Shown: piece after piece, positions 34,203 to 45,929 of the stretch
Numbering within the stretch: position 1 is the first letter of the stretch
Layout of the letters: each line of letters starts with the position of its first letter
Notes under the pieces: model-generated
What the model was told of the DNA's origin: nothing
The model's database searches: none
What the model saw: the letters and a program-made list of their open reading frames with translations, nothing else
NCBI GenBank assembly: GCA_004194705.1
Contig: SADC01000007.1
Location: forward strand, 351,568 to 415,567
Source of the DNA: Ditylenchus dipsaci
Taxonomy: Eukaryota; Nematoda; Chromadorea; Rhabditida; Anguinidae
Length of the DNA: 64,000 bases
Direction of reading: 5' to 3'
Made by a program: the position numbers and the translations under genes

Positions 34203-36413
34203 ATGCAAGCAATTAATTCAATTCCAAAGCGTACGATGCTCAGTATCATGAAGCCTTTGCATGTAATTTCTCTCGATGCTATGGGCACAGTGGTAAGTCT
34301 ATTTATCTAATCTGAAAATTTATAAAGGACAAATTCTTCGCATAAAAGTCTTTTGATTACTTTAGACGTTAGATAACCTGTTTTAGATCAGGATGAAGGA
34401 AAAGCCGAGTGATGTCTATGTCAGATTTGGTGAAGAGCGAGGAATAAGCGCTGATCCTCAAGCTGTTGCTTTTCGTTTCAGAGAAATGTATACTCACATG
34501 AGAACTACGGAGAAATGCTTTGCATACTATGGGGGTGGACCTGAACATTGGTGGTCAGAAGTGATTCGAGGTTGCTTTTTGAGGTTAGAACCTTTTTGTG
34601 AGCTTCTGCTCGTTATCAAAGATGTTGTAGTATTCTCGCGATCCTGAAGTGATCGGCAAATTGTGCAAAGATCTCTTTGACTACTACGCCACAGCTGTAA
34701 GCTTCTTTTATGTAAATCTACTTTGGACTGTGAATATTTAGGAGCCTTGGGAGCTGGTAGAAGAAGACGTGGGTGTTGTTCAGCTTACAATTTGTGAAGC
34801 TTTAATCACATGTCCAACCGGGTTAAAAGTTTGACCGCCTAAAAATATTTCAACAAACATTATTTTGAACGTGACCATGACTGGCTTTCGCCCCATCGTG
34901 AAACCCTCTTCAACTGCCGCTAATTATACTGCTTTATTATAATAATATTGAGGGTTCAATTTTGCAAAATCGTACACCTTTTTTTTTGTATAAAAACAGT
35001 CGGACTCCGATATAAATCTGGCGAGCTTTTGATTGCGGATTTTCAAATGCGGATTCCACATTTGCGGATTTCACATTTGCGGAATCCACTTTAGAGACTC
35101 CACATATGCGGATTCCACATTTGCGGATTTTTATTTGCGGCTTACACATTTGCGGATCTTTTTTGCGGATTTTCACTATTTTCGTATTTTCATTTGTAAA
35201 TAGCGAATTTTCAAATTAGTTCTTACACATTTAGAAACAAATGGCTGAATTAGCCTCAATGGCGTACGATAAAAATATATCAATCGTTTTGAACACTTAA
35301 ATGGGCATACCCACGCTAATGGATTGCCACCAAAGTTGTCAAATTCAGTGGAATCCAGTGGATTACCACTGGATCAAATAACTAAGTGGCATTCCAGTGG
35401 CACTTGGTGGCATTCCATTGGCCCTTTATGGCGTACCACTGGATCAAACTGAGGTAGCGTAGTCTTCACGATATGGTCTTTTTATAATTGAAAACGTATG
35501 CTGCGGATTTTAGACTGGGGTTTTCTTTAAAGGGGCATGCCCACCCTAATACGTGGTGGTGCCCGGGAATTCAAATTTTTTCCTAATCATTGAACTTGTG
35601 TATGGATTTTTCAACTTGGTTTCTAACAAAACAAGGCCTAGAATTTAATTTTTGGTATAGTTTTGTTAGAAACCAAGTTGAAAAATCTATACACAAGTTT
35701 GATGATTAGTGAAAAAATTTGAATTCCCGGGCACCAAATTTTATTTGCGTGGGCATGCCTCTTTAAAAGAGAAACCCTACAGGCGTTACGTGTACCCACC
35801 AGGTGGCTAAAATACCTTTGGAAAATTCTTAAACTTAGACCCGAAATGGATAGGTGATGATATGTGCTTTTCTGCGTTAGACAGTATAAGCCTGTTTTCT
35901 CTTTCTAGATTGTGTCTAGTCTAAAAGCTATCAAAGATCATGGATGAAACTTGCTATTACTTCAGATTTTGGTACGATTTTTTCCTGCTGGGCTTGATAG
36001 GTGTGTGTATAAAATGCAGGTTTCTAGATTATCGTCTTCACTCTATCTTTGATAAATTCAACCTTCATTCTTTCATTGACGTCTGGGTTCTTAGTGGTGA
36101 GCAAGGCGTGAGCAAACTTCAGCACAAATCCAACGGCAATCCACTCTTTCAACGTCTTTTGGATTTATTGGAGGAGAAGAATTTGGGAAAACATCAGCCT
36201 CGAGAAGTCGTGCATATTGGGGACAATGTTTTCGAGGATTTCATACAGGCGAAAGATTTTGGTATCCAGTGTTTGCTATTGATGGAACATCATGATCCTG
36301 AAGAACCTACCAAGATAAATCCCAGATTTCGTTCATTTAGAAACCGGCCTGCGGATGACTTGATTACACCATCAATATCTGCTTTTGTCAAAGAATGCGT
36401 TTTGGAAAAGTAG
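34203..36413 (+). CDS. HDHD3: HDHD3-type HAD hydrolase, six exons (two apparent single-base losses)
   Basis: Exons: 34203-34292, 34387-34583, 34631-34696, 34742-34768, 35909-35971, 36028-36413, all GT-AG, about 276 residues. HAD motif I is VISLDAMGTV with presumed nucleophile D25; the usual second Asp is absent, as in human HDHD3. The cap region reads YVRFGEERGIS... HWWSEVIRGC. Motif II is AITSDFDYRL across the exon 5-6 junction. FDKFNLHSFIDVWVLSGEQG follows, and motif IV is VVHIGDNVFEDF. The substrate is unknown in the family. Frame joins need one extra base at the end of exon 2 (a T-run before 34583) and one in exon 5 (DHG|MKLAITSDF, near 35942). Intron 4 is swollen to 1,140 bases by word arrays and a MITE. 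AATAAA follows at 36453. Confidence 0.88.
35020..35460. repeat. Word arrays inside the HAD gene intron
   Basis: About 35020-35195 repeats TTTGCGGATTCCACA-type words; about 35335-35460 repeats CCACTGGATCAAA / GTGGCATTCCAGTGG words. Confidence 0.7.
35526..35767. mobile_element. MITE family A, copy 3 (in an intron)
   Basis: TTTAAAGGGGCATGCCCACC to GGGCATGCCTCTTTAAA, with GGTTTCTAACAAAAC arms as in copies 1 and 2. Sense to the host gene it would fold into a long hairpin in the primary transcript. Confidence 0.8.
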
Positions 36414-36452
36414 TCATTCTGTCTGCTGCTTATGGCTGATTGTTTATTGTGG

Positions 36453-36458
36453 AATAAA
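36453..36458 (+). promoter_or_regulatory. Polyadenylation signal of the HAD gene
   Basis: AATAAA 40 bases after the TAG stop at 36411-36413. Confidence 0.65.
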
Positions 36459-37084
36459 GTTATGTTATTTGTAGCAACTGATTATCCACTCTCTTCTTTA
36501 TGCATTATTTCTCAGGAATATTTAGAAATATTGGGCTGATTAGTATCTCATTTGCGCCATGGAAACGTAATGTTACGCTCAAGTAATCAGAGTGTTGGCC
36601 AATTGCTATAATAGGAAAGACCTTGACATTACCGCTGAGCTTATTTGGCATCCAAACCGTGATACGTTAACACTACGCCATGTTTACTATCCTTAAAAAG
36701 AAAAATTCCATGGCCACAAGTTTGTATAAAAATGCATAGTGATTACCGTATCTCCTCTATCATCTCCCCATGCTCTAATAACTCCCCATCCTACGAACCT
36801 GATATATCAGCGTAGAAAAAAAACATTTCGCAAATCTGTTTTTTTGGCTCTAGGTCAATTCGTCCACGGTCAATTCGTCCACGGTCAATTCGTCCACGGT
36901 CAATTCGTCCACGGTCAATTCGTCCACAGGTCAATTCGTCCACAAAACTATTTTCAAATTAATATTTTTTGTCTTGTGAAGAACCTCTGTTATTTAATGA
37001 ACAGGAGCAGAGTTTCCATCAAAAATTTTGACTTTCTATATTTTCTACCTGCCTGCCTTCGGCAGGCGACCTAATTCAATAGGA

Positions 37085-37185
37085 AGCTCCTTTGGGGGTA
37101 CATGGTCCGGGATAAGGGCTGACTCTTTGGGGTACATGGTCCGGGGTAAGAGCTGACCCTTTGGGGGTACATGGTACGGGATAAG
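37085..37185. repeat. 35-base tandem repeat
   Basis: Three copies of a unit containing TTTGGGGGTACATGGTCCGG. Confidence 0.75.
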
Positions 37186-37229
37186 GTTAAATTTCCTAGA
37201 TATATTTCTTGGTATATAAAACCTATATA

Positions 37230-37322
37230 TAAAACCGCGGCCATAACACCGCCGGCCATAACAACGCGGCCATAACACCGCCGGGACAAAACATCGCCAG
37301 CCATAACACCGCCGAGACCGAA
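37230..37322. repeat. GC-rich tandem word GGCCATAACACCGCC
   Basis: Five to six imperfect copies, each ending in CCGCC or CGCGG. The minus frames across it are low complexity. Confidence 0.75.
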
Positions 37323-37390
37323 ATATCGCCAAATTAAATTAGCAATCAAAGAAAGCCCAATCCTGTTTGATGGGACCAAAACTGCGCTTT

Positions 37391-37760
37391 CACCCAGCCA
37401 AACCCCAAAATCCTGAGTAGGTACCTCCTGGGCAGGTTTTTATCCACCTGGGTGACCTGGAAATTTTAAAAAATTTTCAAATCAAAAACAAACCATGCCA
37501 TCGAATGTAAAATCGTGTGGTGAATTAGGTTTGATAAGACCAAAACCCCGATTTTACCTACCCAGAACCCAAACCGGAAATGGGTATCTTCTGGTCAGGT
37601 GGATCAGCTGGATCGCCTATAAAATACAAAATTTCAAAAATAAATTTTGCTATCATATGTGGAATCATGTAGGGAATTGGGTTAAATGAGACCAATACTT
37701 CGATTTCACGCACCGAAATCCTAATATTCCGGGTAGGTATCGCCTGGCCAGCTGGACCAC
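37391..37760. repeat. About 150-base satellite-like repeat, three diverged copies
   Basis: Each copy has a CTGAGTAGGTACCTCCTGG-like segment followed by ATTTCAAA-rich DNA. Related sequence with CCACCTGGA and GGTAGGTAAAATCGC lies at about 44810-45120. Confidence 0.6.
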
Positions 37761-37764
37761 CAAA

Positions 37765-38085
37765 ACCAAGTGGTGGACCACTTGGAGCCAAAACATTTTT
37801 TCATTTTTTCGGGTTCCAAAACCCATTTTCTGAACTGATTCGGGTATGCTGAAGATGGTTTGACAGTGGTAAAATCACGTTTCATCGACAAATTTTTGAG
37901 TTATCGCTAACGATTGATTTTGATAAATCAATCGTTAGCAATAACTCAAAATTTGTCGATGAAACGTGATTTTACCACTGTCAAACCATCTTCAGCATAC
38001 CCGAATCAGTTCAGAAAATGGGTTTTGGAACCCGAAAAGTGAAAAAATTTTTTGATCCAAGTGGACGACCACTTGGTTTTGTTGT
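37765..38085. repeat. Near-perfect palindrome with almost no loop
   Basis: The arms meet at GATTGATTTTGATAAATCAATC. At least 110 bases on each side pair with very few mismatches (for example GATGGTTTGACAGTGG and its complement), extending outward to CCAAGTGG / CCACTTGG. Such palindromes are unstable in cloning. Confidence 0.85.
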
Positions 38086-38495
38086 ATCCGGGTAGTCGTA
38101 CCCAGGTTCGGGAACTCAGGTAGTGTAGTGGTACTCAGGTAGTAATATTTTGGTCTTGTAAAGTATTTTTGGAATCTAAAATATGATCCAACTTCAGTCC
38201 TACTGGATAATCCATGCACCAACTAAACCAAGTGGTCGTCCACCTGGATCAAATTTTTTGAGGCTGAATTATCAAAAAAATTTAAAATAACAAAAGTTCT
38301 TCACAAGACAAAACATATTAATTTGAAAATAATTTTGTGGACGAATTGACCTGTGGACGAATTGACCTGTGGACGAATTGACCTGTGGACGAATTGACCG
38401 TGGACGAATTGACCGTGGACGAATTGACCGCACGCCGTTTTTTTTCGATTTCTTAGTTATCACGAGTTTACCTGATCCCACTTTTCAGATTTTGG

Positions 38496-38735
38496 TTAAA
38501 GGGGCATGATCGTGCCCGATGGGGAGAAAAGGCGCGAACCAGCAGTTATTTCCTTTCTCGATAAATTTTTACATTCGTTCTCGTCTAGACTTTTTAAGTT
38601 TTCTGTCTAGTTTTTAAAAGCAGTATAAGGTCATCTATATCAGATTTGACGCAGAACGAGTGAAAAATGGGACGATTCGAAAAAATTCGAAAAAAACTGC
38701 TGGTTTGCGCCTTAACGCACGGGCATGCCCCTTTA
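38496..38735. mobile_element. TTAA-target MITE (AGGGGCATGATCGTGC ends)
   Basis: TTAA at both borders. AGGGGCATG at the left and GGGCATGCCCCTTTAA at the right, with CGAACCAGCAG / CTGCTGGTTTGCG arms. It interrupts the 36746-38828 element at GGTTAA|GCACCCG. Confidence 0.75.
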
Positions 38736-38828
38736 AGCACCCGAAAATCTCAAAATCGACCTCGAAATTTTCCGATGCTTTAGGGGTTGAAAAATAACTC
38801 CTATGGGGAGTTAATAAAGGAAATACGG

Positions 38829-40159
38829 TAAGCTAAAATTAGAGGAAAAAGCAATTGTGGAATTTTTTTGTTAGGATTTATAATTAACCTTTTTTTGGCC
38901 ATAGAATATTTTATTTTGGCCACAGATTTTGAATGGCTTTATAATTCTTCTTTTCGGCCATTGAATTCTTCCGATTATTTGCCAAAAAAAACTCATAAAA
39001 CAGCAGGGGGACCAAGGCGAAAAATAAAAATGCAAAAAAAAAAAAAATGAGACCAAGTTATAAAGTAAAGAATCGAAAAAAAACAGGGGTACCAAGGCGA
39101 TAATGGACTATATGCGGCCCTAGGGCCAAAATTTTGTTGAAAAATAGACGCCTATTCTCTAATACACGCCCCTCTTTTTGGCCATAGACTTGATTCTCGA
39201 CATGAACTAACAATTTTAAGAGACATAATCTGTAACTTTGAAGGTTTTTATATGAATATGGCACCGTGTTCTTTTCGATTTTTTTCTACCTTGCATGTTA
39301 CGTACCAAACGACTCCAAATTCAATGCCGAGCAATATGTTCTCAGATGCCAACACCGATTTATTTAAAATTTGAGTCTTTTTATTTTGAGTCCGGCCTTT
39401 TATAGTGAAGTAGTTTTTTCAACCACCGAAAATGGCCTCTTTCCTTAAAATGGACAGGAGTGGTCTGCTTTGTGTATGCTCATTTGCGTGTTTGGGCTCA
39501 TTTCACTCGGCTTGCGCAGCTCTACAAGATGGTTGTGAAAATTCACCAAAAAGTGTACAAATTTTGGACGTTTGGTCAATTTAAAGAAAAATCACTAATT
39601 TTCATTCATGTTTTTCTTCTCAAAAAATGCGATTTTACCCGTGACTCTACAGAGGCACGAAAAAATAGATTGCATTTTTGGAATGTACACGAAAAACTGC
39701 ACCTGATAGCATCAAAAGAGTGCGCAATATCGAATGCAGCTCGGGGTATATGGGCCTCCGAAGTTAAGAAGTCAGGCGAATTTTGACCAGAATCCACAGA
39801 GATGACCAAGGCAAATTTTTTCTGAAGAAAATTCACCATCACAACTTGAAAATCTGACACCGAATTCGTGTTCAGCATGGTCACTTTGGATGTGAAACTG
39901 CTCTAAAAATTTTAAACTCAGTGTCAAATTTCAAAATCGGTGCTCTTGCTCTTTTGGGCTCTTTGCTCTTACGGTGCTCTTTTCGCTAAATCAAATGGTT
40001 TCCGTCTTGAGAGGAATTTAAAAATTGACACTTTGACACGAGTGTAACCGTTTTTACATGAACCGCAATTAGTCTTATAATTTCTTCGTTGGTGTGATGA
40101 TCTTGACGATCATACAAATAACCAAATATATTTCAGCTAAATAAGAATGGAAATAGAAT
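38829..40159. other. No gene seen
   Basis: AT-rich DNA with two GGGGGACCAAGGCG words near 39003 and 39086. Overlapping frames at 39460-39884 on both strands have no recognisable domain. Confidence 0.35.
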
Positions 40160-40812
40160 AAAATTGCCCCATTTGCCGGAAAAGTTGCCCCATTTTCCAG
40201 AAAAGTTGCCCCATTTTCGAATTTCCAATCAAAAAGCAGAAAAGTTGCCCGATTTACCATAAAAGTTGCCCCATTTGCCACAAAAGTCTCCCCATTTTCT
40301 AATTTCCAGTCAAAAAGCAGAAAAGTTGCCCCATTGGCCAGAAAAGTTGCCCCATTTGGACATTTCATGTTGTTTTGCCATCTTGTTTACGTTGGCGTTG
40401 TTCGTTTTTCGTTGTTGTTGCGTCGTTTTACCTCATTGTTGAATCGTCACATATTATTGCACATACTTTTTTCTGTCTTTAGGAAACGAAGCTATGACGC
40501 GCGATTGGAAACCAAAAAAATTGTTGAATAAAGTCAGTTGTTGTTTTGAGTGGTGCTGTAAAACTTTTAGAGCTACTAGTATGTAAAACAATTTAATGAC
40601 AGCATAAGAGATCGTGAATTTGAAAATCCGGCCAATGGGGCAACTTTTGTGGCAAATGGGGCAACTTTTATGGTAAATGGGGCAACTTTTCTGCTTTTTG
40701 ATTGGAAATTCGAAAATGGGGCAACTTTTCTGCTTTTTGATTGGAAATTCGAAAATGGGGCAACTTTTCTGGAAAATGGGGGCAACTTTTCCGGCAAATG
40801 GGGCAATTTTTA
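40160..40812. mobile_element. Foldback element, word AAAAGTTGCCCCATTT
   Basis: About ten copies at 40161-40362 and the inverse at 40632-40812, alternating with CCAATCAAAAAGC segments. The 260-base loop ends in an exon-like stretch (CTGTCTTTAG then KRSYDARLETKKIVE, stop, AATAAA at 40527) that may be a gene scrap. No clean 8-bp duplication seen. Confidence 0.75.
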
Positions 40813-41043
40813 ATTGTCTTCCAATAAGAATGTGCCAAAAAACTTACTCATTGATTATCCATTGAGACATAAAATTGTAAAAGATGATGGAAAATTTGGA
40901 TTTGGATTTGATTGGAAAAGATCCGCGGATTTATCAGCAGCTAAGGATAAACCCGCGGATATATCCACCATATCCACCGATATAAAATCTGCGAATAAAT
41001 ATGAGCACGGTTATTTCCACTAAAAGTAAAAAAATTTGAACTA
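40813..41043. other. No gene seen
   Basis: Unique DNA containing short CCGCGGAT words (40921-40990). Confidence 0.3.
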
Positions 41044-41246
41044 CTATTTTTGCGCGCAGAGGCATGTGTAAAATTTGAATTGGCGGTGAAAACTTATCTT
41101 TCGTCTATCAGTGTATTCTTTCGAGGAATTCGTAACGACTCGAAAGAGTACACTGATAGACGAAAGAGAAGTGTCCCCGCCAATTAAAATTTCGCACATT
41201 CCACTGCGCGCAAAAACCATGGTCCTTAAAACCATGGTCCTTAAAA
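41044..41246. repeat. Palindromic MITE with GCGCGCAG arms
   Basis: TTTTTGCGCGCAG pairs with CTGCGCGCAAAAA; AATTGGCGG... CTATCAGTGTA pair with their complements around GACTCGAAAG. The right flank ends CCATGGTCCTTAAAA twice, like family A ends. Confidence 0.65.
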
Positions 41247-41519
41247 CCAGGAAAATGTTTTATTATATTTATTTATGTGTTATTTTACAAAATGGTGATA
41301 AAACTTTTTTAGACACATTTGTTTTGGCCGTATCTTTTTTATTCACGCCCGAAATTCTTCATCGACCATTTATTCGAAAGCTCAGAGTCTAGGATGGGGG
41401 ATTGGGATTGGGAAAAAAGGGATTGGGAAGGAATGCTTCTGTGCCAGCACGAAATGTGGAAGATAGACAAGATCATTGTTGCCGACTTATTGAATGTGTT
41501 GAATAAATTGTTGATTTTC

Positions 41520-41690
41520 TAGAGTCAAAATTTCATGCGGAACAAGATAGAAATTTCTACACACCAAAATCACTTCATAAAAGCAAGGTAGCTAGCGAAG
41601 GTTTGACCGGGAAGAAACGATTACTTTTGAGGGCTAGGTTTTCGGTATTTTTTTTGAACTAACGTTTTTTTGCAATTTTAATTTACATGA
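41520..41690 (+). repeat. Dispersed repeat R2, copy 1
   Basis: Shares AACAAGATAGAAATTTCT and CCAAAATCACTTC with the inverted copy at 61789-61950, and AATTTTAATTTACAT with the foldback border at 60942. Confidence 0.65.
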
Positions 41691-41914
41691 CTGTTTACAA
41701 ACATTTTATTTCAATACTATTATCTCAGAATCTATCAATTATCTCAGAATCTTCTACTCCATAAACCATCTCGATGCAGTCTGGGCTAAATTCACTGTGC
41801 AACAGAAGAATTATAAGACAGCCATATAGTTATTTTAGAAAGTCTGTAATTTCATCCGATGTTATCTTTATTTTCATGAATTCTGGTAACAATTATAGAT
41901 CATCGAAAAACAAC

Positions 41915-42690
41915 TCAAAACAAATTCACTTCCTCAACAAAGTAGTTACAATATACTATCAGCTGAGAGTTCAGTAGATCAAATGAGGTTCGGTTCCTGT
42001 GACTGTTGTTTGATAATCCAGCCTGAGAAAAGATCCGTTCAATTAGTGAGCTGGTAGCCATACGGAAAGCACTTCTATAGCCGGAATAGCGACTGGTCTG
42101 GCCTCCTAAACCAGCAAAAAATATCTTTGACCACATCATACCAAAATTACCGTTGCTAACAAGTTTTTCCAGTATTTCAGAGCATTAATTTTCGACTTGC
42201 CGTTTGGATTGACACTGAAAACACGACTGAGCACCTGCTGAAGCCAAGACTTTGCACCTGTGGGATCCTTACGCTTTCGAGCAAACTGTTTTTCTTCTGC
42301 AGTGCTTGTTATTTGTTCATGCCTATTTACCAGAAGATTTTTTAAAGTTGAAAAGCTATTCGGCAGCTTGAATAGTTTTAAAGTTGAATGGGTGATAGCT
42401 ACAAAAAATTAACTTCCTAATTTGCATTGAGAGAGCGGAACAACGAGCGCACGAGAGGATGCAAAAGGATTTTCACAGACATCGACGGTATAGCTGTGAC
42501 ATTCAATAAAGCAAACTGAATTTTTTGAAGCTTTAACCGAAACTTTACATAACAGACAGATAACAAAACGACATACCTTGAGTCTGGTCCATCCTTCTCA
42601 TTTGCTTCAAAGCTGGAGCGCATTCTTATCGCCGGTGGTGATTTGTCTTTGTGCACAGTTCTCCAATGTCGCTCAAGAACATTCAAATGA
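41915..42690 (-). pseudogene. hAT-type transposase remnant (BED finger plus C-terminal dimerisation region)
   Basis: The minus strand keeps three blocks: a BED-finger-like LERHWRTVHKD (near 42650), a helical middle (FARKRKDPTGAKSW) near 42230-42300, and a C-terminal block MATSSLIERIFSQAG then RNRTSFDLLNSQL, matching the hAT dimerisation motif (A-T-S-x-x-x-E-R-x-F-S-x-A-G). The central catalytic region is missing. Inverted ends were not found. The copy is different from the one at 47139-49696. Confidence 0.65.
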
Positions 42691-42879
42691 TTTATATAGC
42701 GCTAGATGACGCCTGTTCGTCGTATCTGACAATTATAATAATATCCTCAATGTGCGTTTCATGCCTAAAATAATAATTAACCACCGTGAAATAATATATT
42801 TCATATATAACACTTTATTCAGCAAAAACGACACAAATCAACAAAGACTCATTTCTCGCAACAACAAGAATTTAAATAC

Positions 42880-43060
42880 ACTATCATCTGAGAATCTAGT
42901 GGTTGGAAATTCGTTCTGTTCCGATGCCTAGCCGTAGCCAAACCGCATTGAAAAAAATACTCTTTCCACTGGAGTGTTAGTGCCGGTTATCACCAATATC
43001 TCGAGAGCTAACTTTTCGAAGTCTTTTTCATCCTGAAAAACCGTCGGATAATTGCTAACG
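42880..43060 (-). pseudogene. hAT C-terminal fragment, second lineage
   Basis: The minus strand reads FEKLALEILVITGTNTPVER then VFFSMRFGYG, again the hAT dimerisation block, followed by stops. It is a short fragment without other domains. Confidence 0.55.
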
Positions 43061-43489
43061 AAAAAACCTACTTTGACGATATTTCGCAGCAATAATTTGA
43101 TCGAACCAATAAGACTACTTGAAAGAGACGTATCTTATAAAATCATTTTGAAAAAAAAACACTAAAAAAAGATACTTGAAAATTTCCATTACTTACTCTG
43201 AGATCTCAGCACGCTCTGTCAGGACCATGTCGACGGCGAGGAAAGATGGCAACTAAGTTTAATCAAGTTAAAATGTAAAGTTAAAATGTGACAAAATATT
43301 GTAAGTGAGCGATAACCCCTTCTCACACTGCAGAAACGAATGGTGTCCACAGCTCTGACCTTCGCTGTGTCATCCAAGATTTGCAGAGCGAGATCCGGCT
43401 TCTTCATCTTGATACAAGAGAGCCTGTTTTTAATTTCAATGCATCTATTCACCCTACACATAGAACCGACCCAGCGTGTTCACGAGGAT

Positions 43490-43690
43490 ATATTACAGTA
43501 GCGCCGAAAACGCAATCGAAAACGAAACGAAAACGAAGTCATAAACGAAATGAAAACGAAAACAAATTCGTTTTCGCATACGTTTTGCATTGCGTTTCGT
43601 TTCCGCTTTCGTTTCGCTATGAGACACCATTTCGTTTCCGTTTTAATTTCGTTTCGCTTATTCGTTCGTAAACTGGATTTAGTATTCGTT
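43490..43690. repeat. CGAAAACGAAAC word foldback
   Basis: The left half repeats CGAAAACGAAACG and the right half its complement GTTTCGTTTTCG. Frames at 43381-43810 are translations of this. Confidence 0.75.
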
Positions 43691-43761
43691 TTAGAAAACA
43701 GTGATCTCAACACTCGTACTTTAAAAAAATTCTGTGTACAATCTACTCTTGACATAGTGCA

Positions 43762-44135
43762 GGGGCGAAAAGTTCGTTCCCACCTAGGATCCAACATTTT
43801 TTACCTCTAGTCTTGAAAACTTTTACCATACCTGATTCGTCAGTCTAATCAGAAATATCACAAAGATTGCGATTTTGCCAATTGTTTTTGTTAATGGCAT
43901 AATTTTGGCAAAAATACTCGCGCCTCTCGATATAGTGTAGCCCTATTTTCAATAAACGGATACACTATATACAGAGGCGCGGGTCTTTTCGACAAACTAT
44001 TGAATTTACCAAAACGATCGTCAAAATTGGAATTCTCGCGATATTTTGGACCAGATTAGTCGAAGGCGACTAGCAGAAGCCTTCAAAAATCGAGCTAAAA
44101 AATGTCGGGACCTAGGTGGGAACGAACTTTTAGTA
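43762..44135. mobile_element. TIR element with GTTCGTTCCCACCTAGG ends
   Basis: AAAAGTTCGTTCCCACCTAGG is mirrored by CCTAGGTGGGAACGAACTTTT. The interior is a family-C palindrome related to 16575-16825 (ATTGCGATTTTGCC, CTCGATATAGTG). Confidence 0.7.
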
Positions 44136-44167
44136 CCTACCGTATTACCTCTAATGAGAGCCCAGGG

Positions 44168-45632
44168 GCCTAACAGACTATTTGAAAAGTGAAAATGAAA
44201 AATTGAAAAGTGAAAATTCTCAAGCAGACTAATATTCGAAAATTGAAAAATTGAAAATGAAAAGTGAAAATGAAAAATTGAAAATTTTTTCATTTTCAAG
44301 CAGACTATTGAAAAATTGAAAAGTGAAAAGTGAAAATTTTTTCAATTTTTCATGAAAAATTGATGACCGGTCATCACGTCATCAATTTTTCAGAATTTTA
44401 CATAGCTTAATTCTGGGGCTATTTTATGCGCTGAACACGATTTTGGGCTCAGATTTGTGTTTTGTGATAGAACAAGTAGTAAATTGCTTTATTTGCTTCT
44501 ACTTCAGGCGATGTCTGCAAGCGACAGTGATAACAGCAGTGAAAATGGTGCTATTCGTTCGAGGGTGTTTAACTAAAAGGCACATTTGGTAAAATTTCTT
44601 TTGGTAAAGGCACATGTGGTAAGAAACTTTTTGGTAAAGCACTTTTTCCGTGGATATTTTCGGGTGGTATATCTTTTTGGTCATAGAGTTCTTGTTTTTG
44701 GCCATAGATCTTATTGGCTGTTTTGGTCACAGAGACACCGTTTTCGGAGGCAATAGACGTTTTTCCAATCATCTAAAAGCACTTTATGGTCTCCGTACCC
44801 CGTTCAGCACCTAGTGACCAGGACTTTTCAGGGCGTTTGGGTGAATTTACTCCTACTCTGGAGTTACCTGGATATAAACTGTCCAGGTGGTAGCCACCCC
44901 AGGTTGGAGTTGGGTAGGTAAAATCGCACTTTTGGTCTTAACAAGCCGAATTCCTCACACAATTGTAAGTAAGAAAAAATGGTTTATTTTTTATTATAAA
45001 GAATTTTAATTTTGTAGGCCATCCAGGTGGACATCCACCTGAACAGGATTTAACCACCACACGTTTTGGGGTTTGCGTGGGTGAAATATTGATTTTTGTC
45101 CTGACAAACCTAATCTAACACATAATTTTAAGTTAGAAAAAATGAGTATAATTAAGAAGAATTTTAATGGAGGAAATAGATATAGAAACCCGGAGAAAGA
45201 AAGGAAAGAGAAGAAAAAGTAGGAATAAGAAGGTCTTTGACACAAAAACAACTACAAAGTGCTTACTAAAAAATTAACCAAATATGCCTTAACCAAAAAG
45301 TTTTTACCAATGTTCCTTTACCAAGAAGTTTTTTTACCAAATGTGCCTTTTACCAAATATTTCTTTACCTTTTTCGGTACAGCCCCCCCCCTCCCCCCCC
45401 CCAAACAGCCGCCGTACAGCCCCAAAAATACAATGCGCAAAATGAAAATTTTCAGTGAAAATGAAAAATTGAAAAATGCTTAGTCTGCTTGAAAAGTGGA
45501 AATTTTTCACTTTCATTTTCACTTTTCATTTTCAATTTTTCAATAGTCAGCTTCAGAATTTTCATTTTCAATTTTTCATTTTCATTTTTTCATTTTTCAT
45601 GAAAATTGTTCATTTTTCAAATAGTCTGCTAG
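44168..45632. mobile_element. hAT-type foldback, words GAAAAATTGAAAAGTG and GGTAAAGGCACAT
   Basis: The ends pair through AGACTATTTGAAAA / TTTTCAAATAGTCT and are flanked by the 8-bp duplication GCCCAGGG (44160-44167 and 45633-45640). The outer arms are GAAAAATTGAAAAGTG words and the inner arms GGTAAAGGCACATTTG words. The interior carries satellite-like DNA related to 37391-37760. The uninterrupted site matches the equivalent position in 29460-30275. Confidence 0.8.
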
Positions 45633-45929
45633 GCCCAGGGCTCTTATTTTTCAACCTCCCTCCAAGGGGGGCTCTTATTAGAACATGGGCTCTAAATAGG
45701 ACATGGGCCCTTATTTTTCAACCTCTCGGTGCCGAAGAAAATTTTTATGCCTAACTAATCGAATCAAACAAATTTTATTCGAATTTTCTAAAAATCAAAT
45801 ATGGTGAAATTCTGTGTCAACATCATTGATACCATCATTTACCAAGATCAAAGATTCATCGCTTACGCACCCATTTTCTTAGTCTTCGTCACTGTCGACT
45901 TCTTCAGATTCAGCCATCGCCTGTCGAAT

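Larger units (their letters stand above)
36846..38436. mobile_element. Foldback element, word GGTCAATTCGTCCAC
   Basis: Five to six tandem copies at about 36852-36955 and the inverse GTGGACGAATTGACC at about 38337-38428. The arms continue with CTATTTTCAAATTAATATTT and AAGAACTTTTGT-like complements. GTTTTTTT borders both sides (36838-36845 and 38437-38444), an 8-bp duplication though low complexity. The interior holds three further arrays and a near-perfect palindrome. Confidence 0.75.
36746..38828. mobile_element. MITE family P, copy 5, broken up by two nested insertions
   Basis: TA-flanked, CCGTATCTCCTCTATC at the left and CCGTATTTCC complement at the right. Removing the foldback (36846-38436) and the MITE (38496-38735) leaves a short element that reads like 9634-9896, with CGAGTTTACCTGATCCC and GGTTAAGCACCCG. 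Confidence 0.75.

Noticed and set aside
39460..39884. Overlapping 108- and 92-residue frames
   Set aside because: No recognisable motif and composition typical of AT-rich chance frames.
40160..40812. CRISPR-like spaced repeats
   Set aside because: The units are tandem words with inverted partners, the spacers are not unique and the DNA is from an animal nuclear genome.
43381..43810. Basic proteins on either strand
   Set aside because: The reading comes from CGAAAACGAAAC words.
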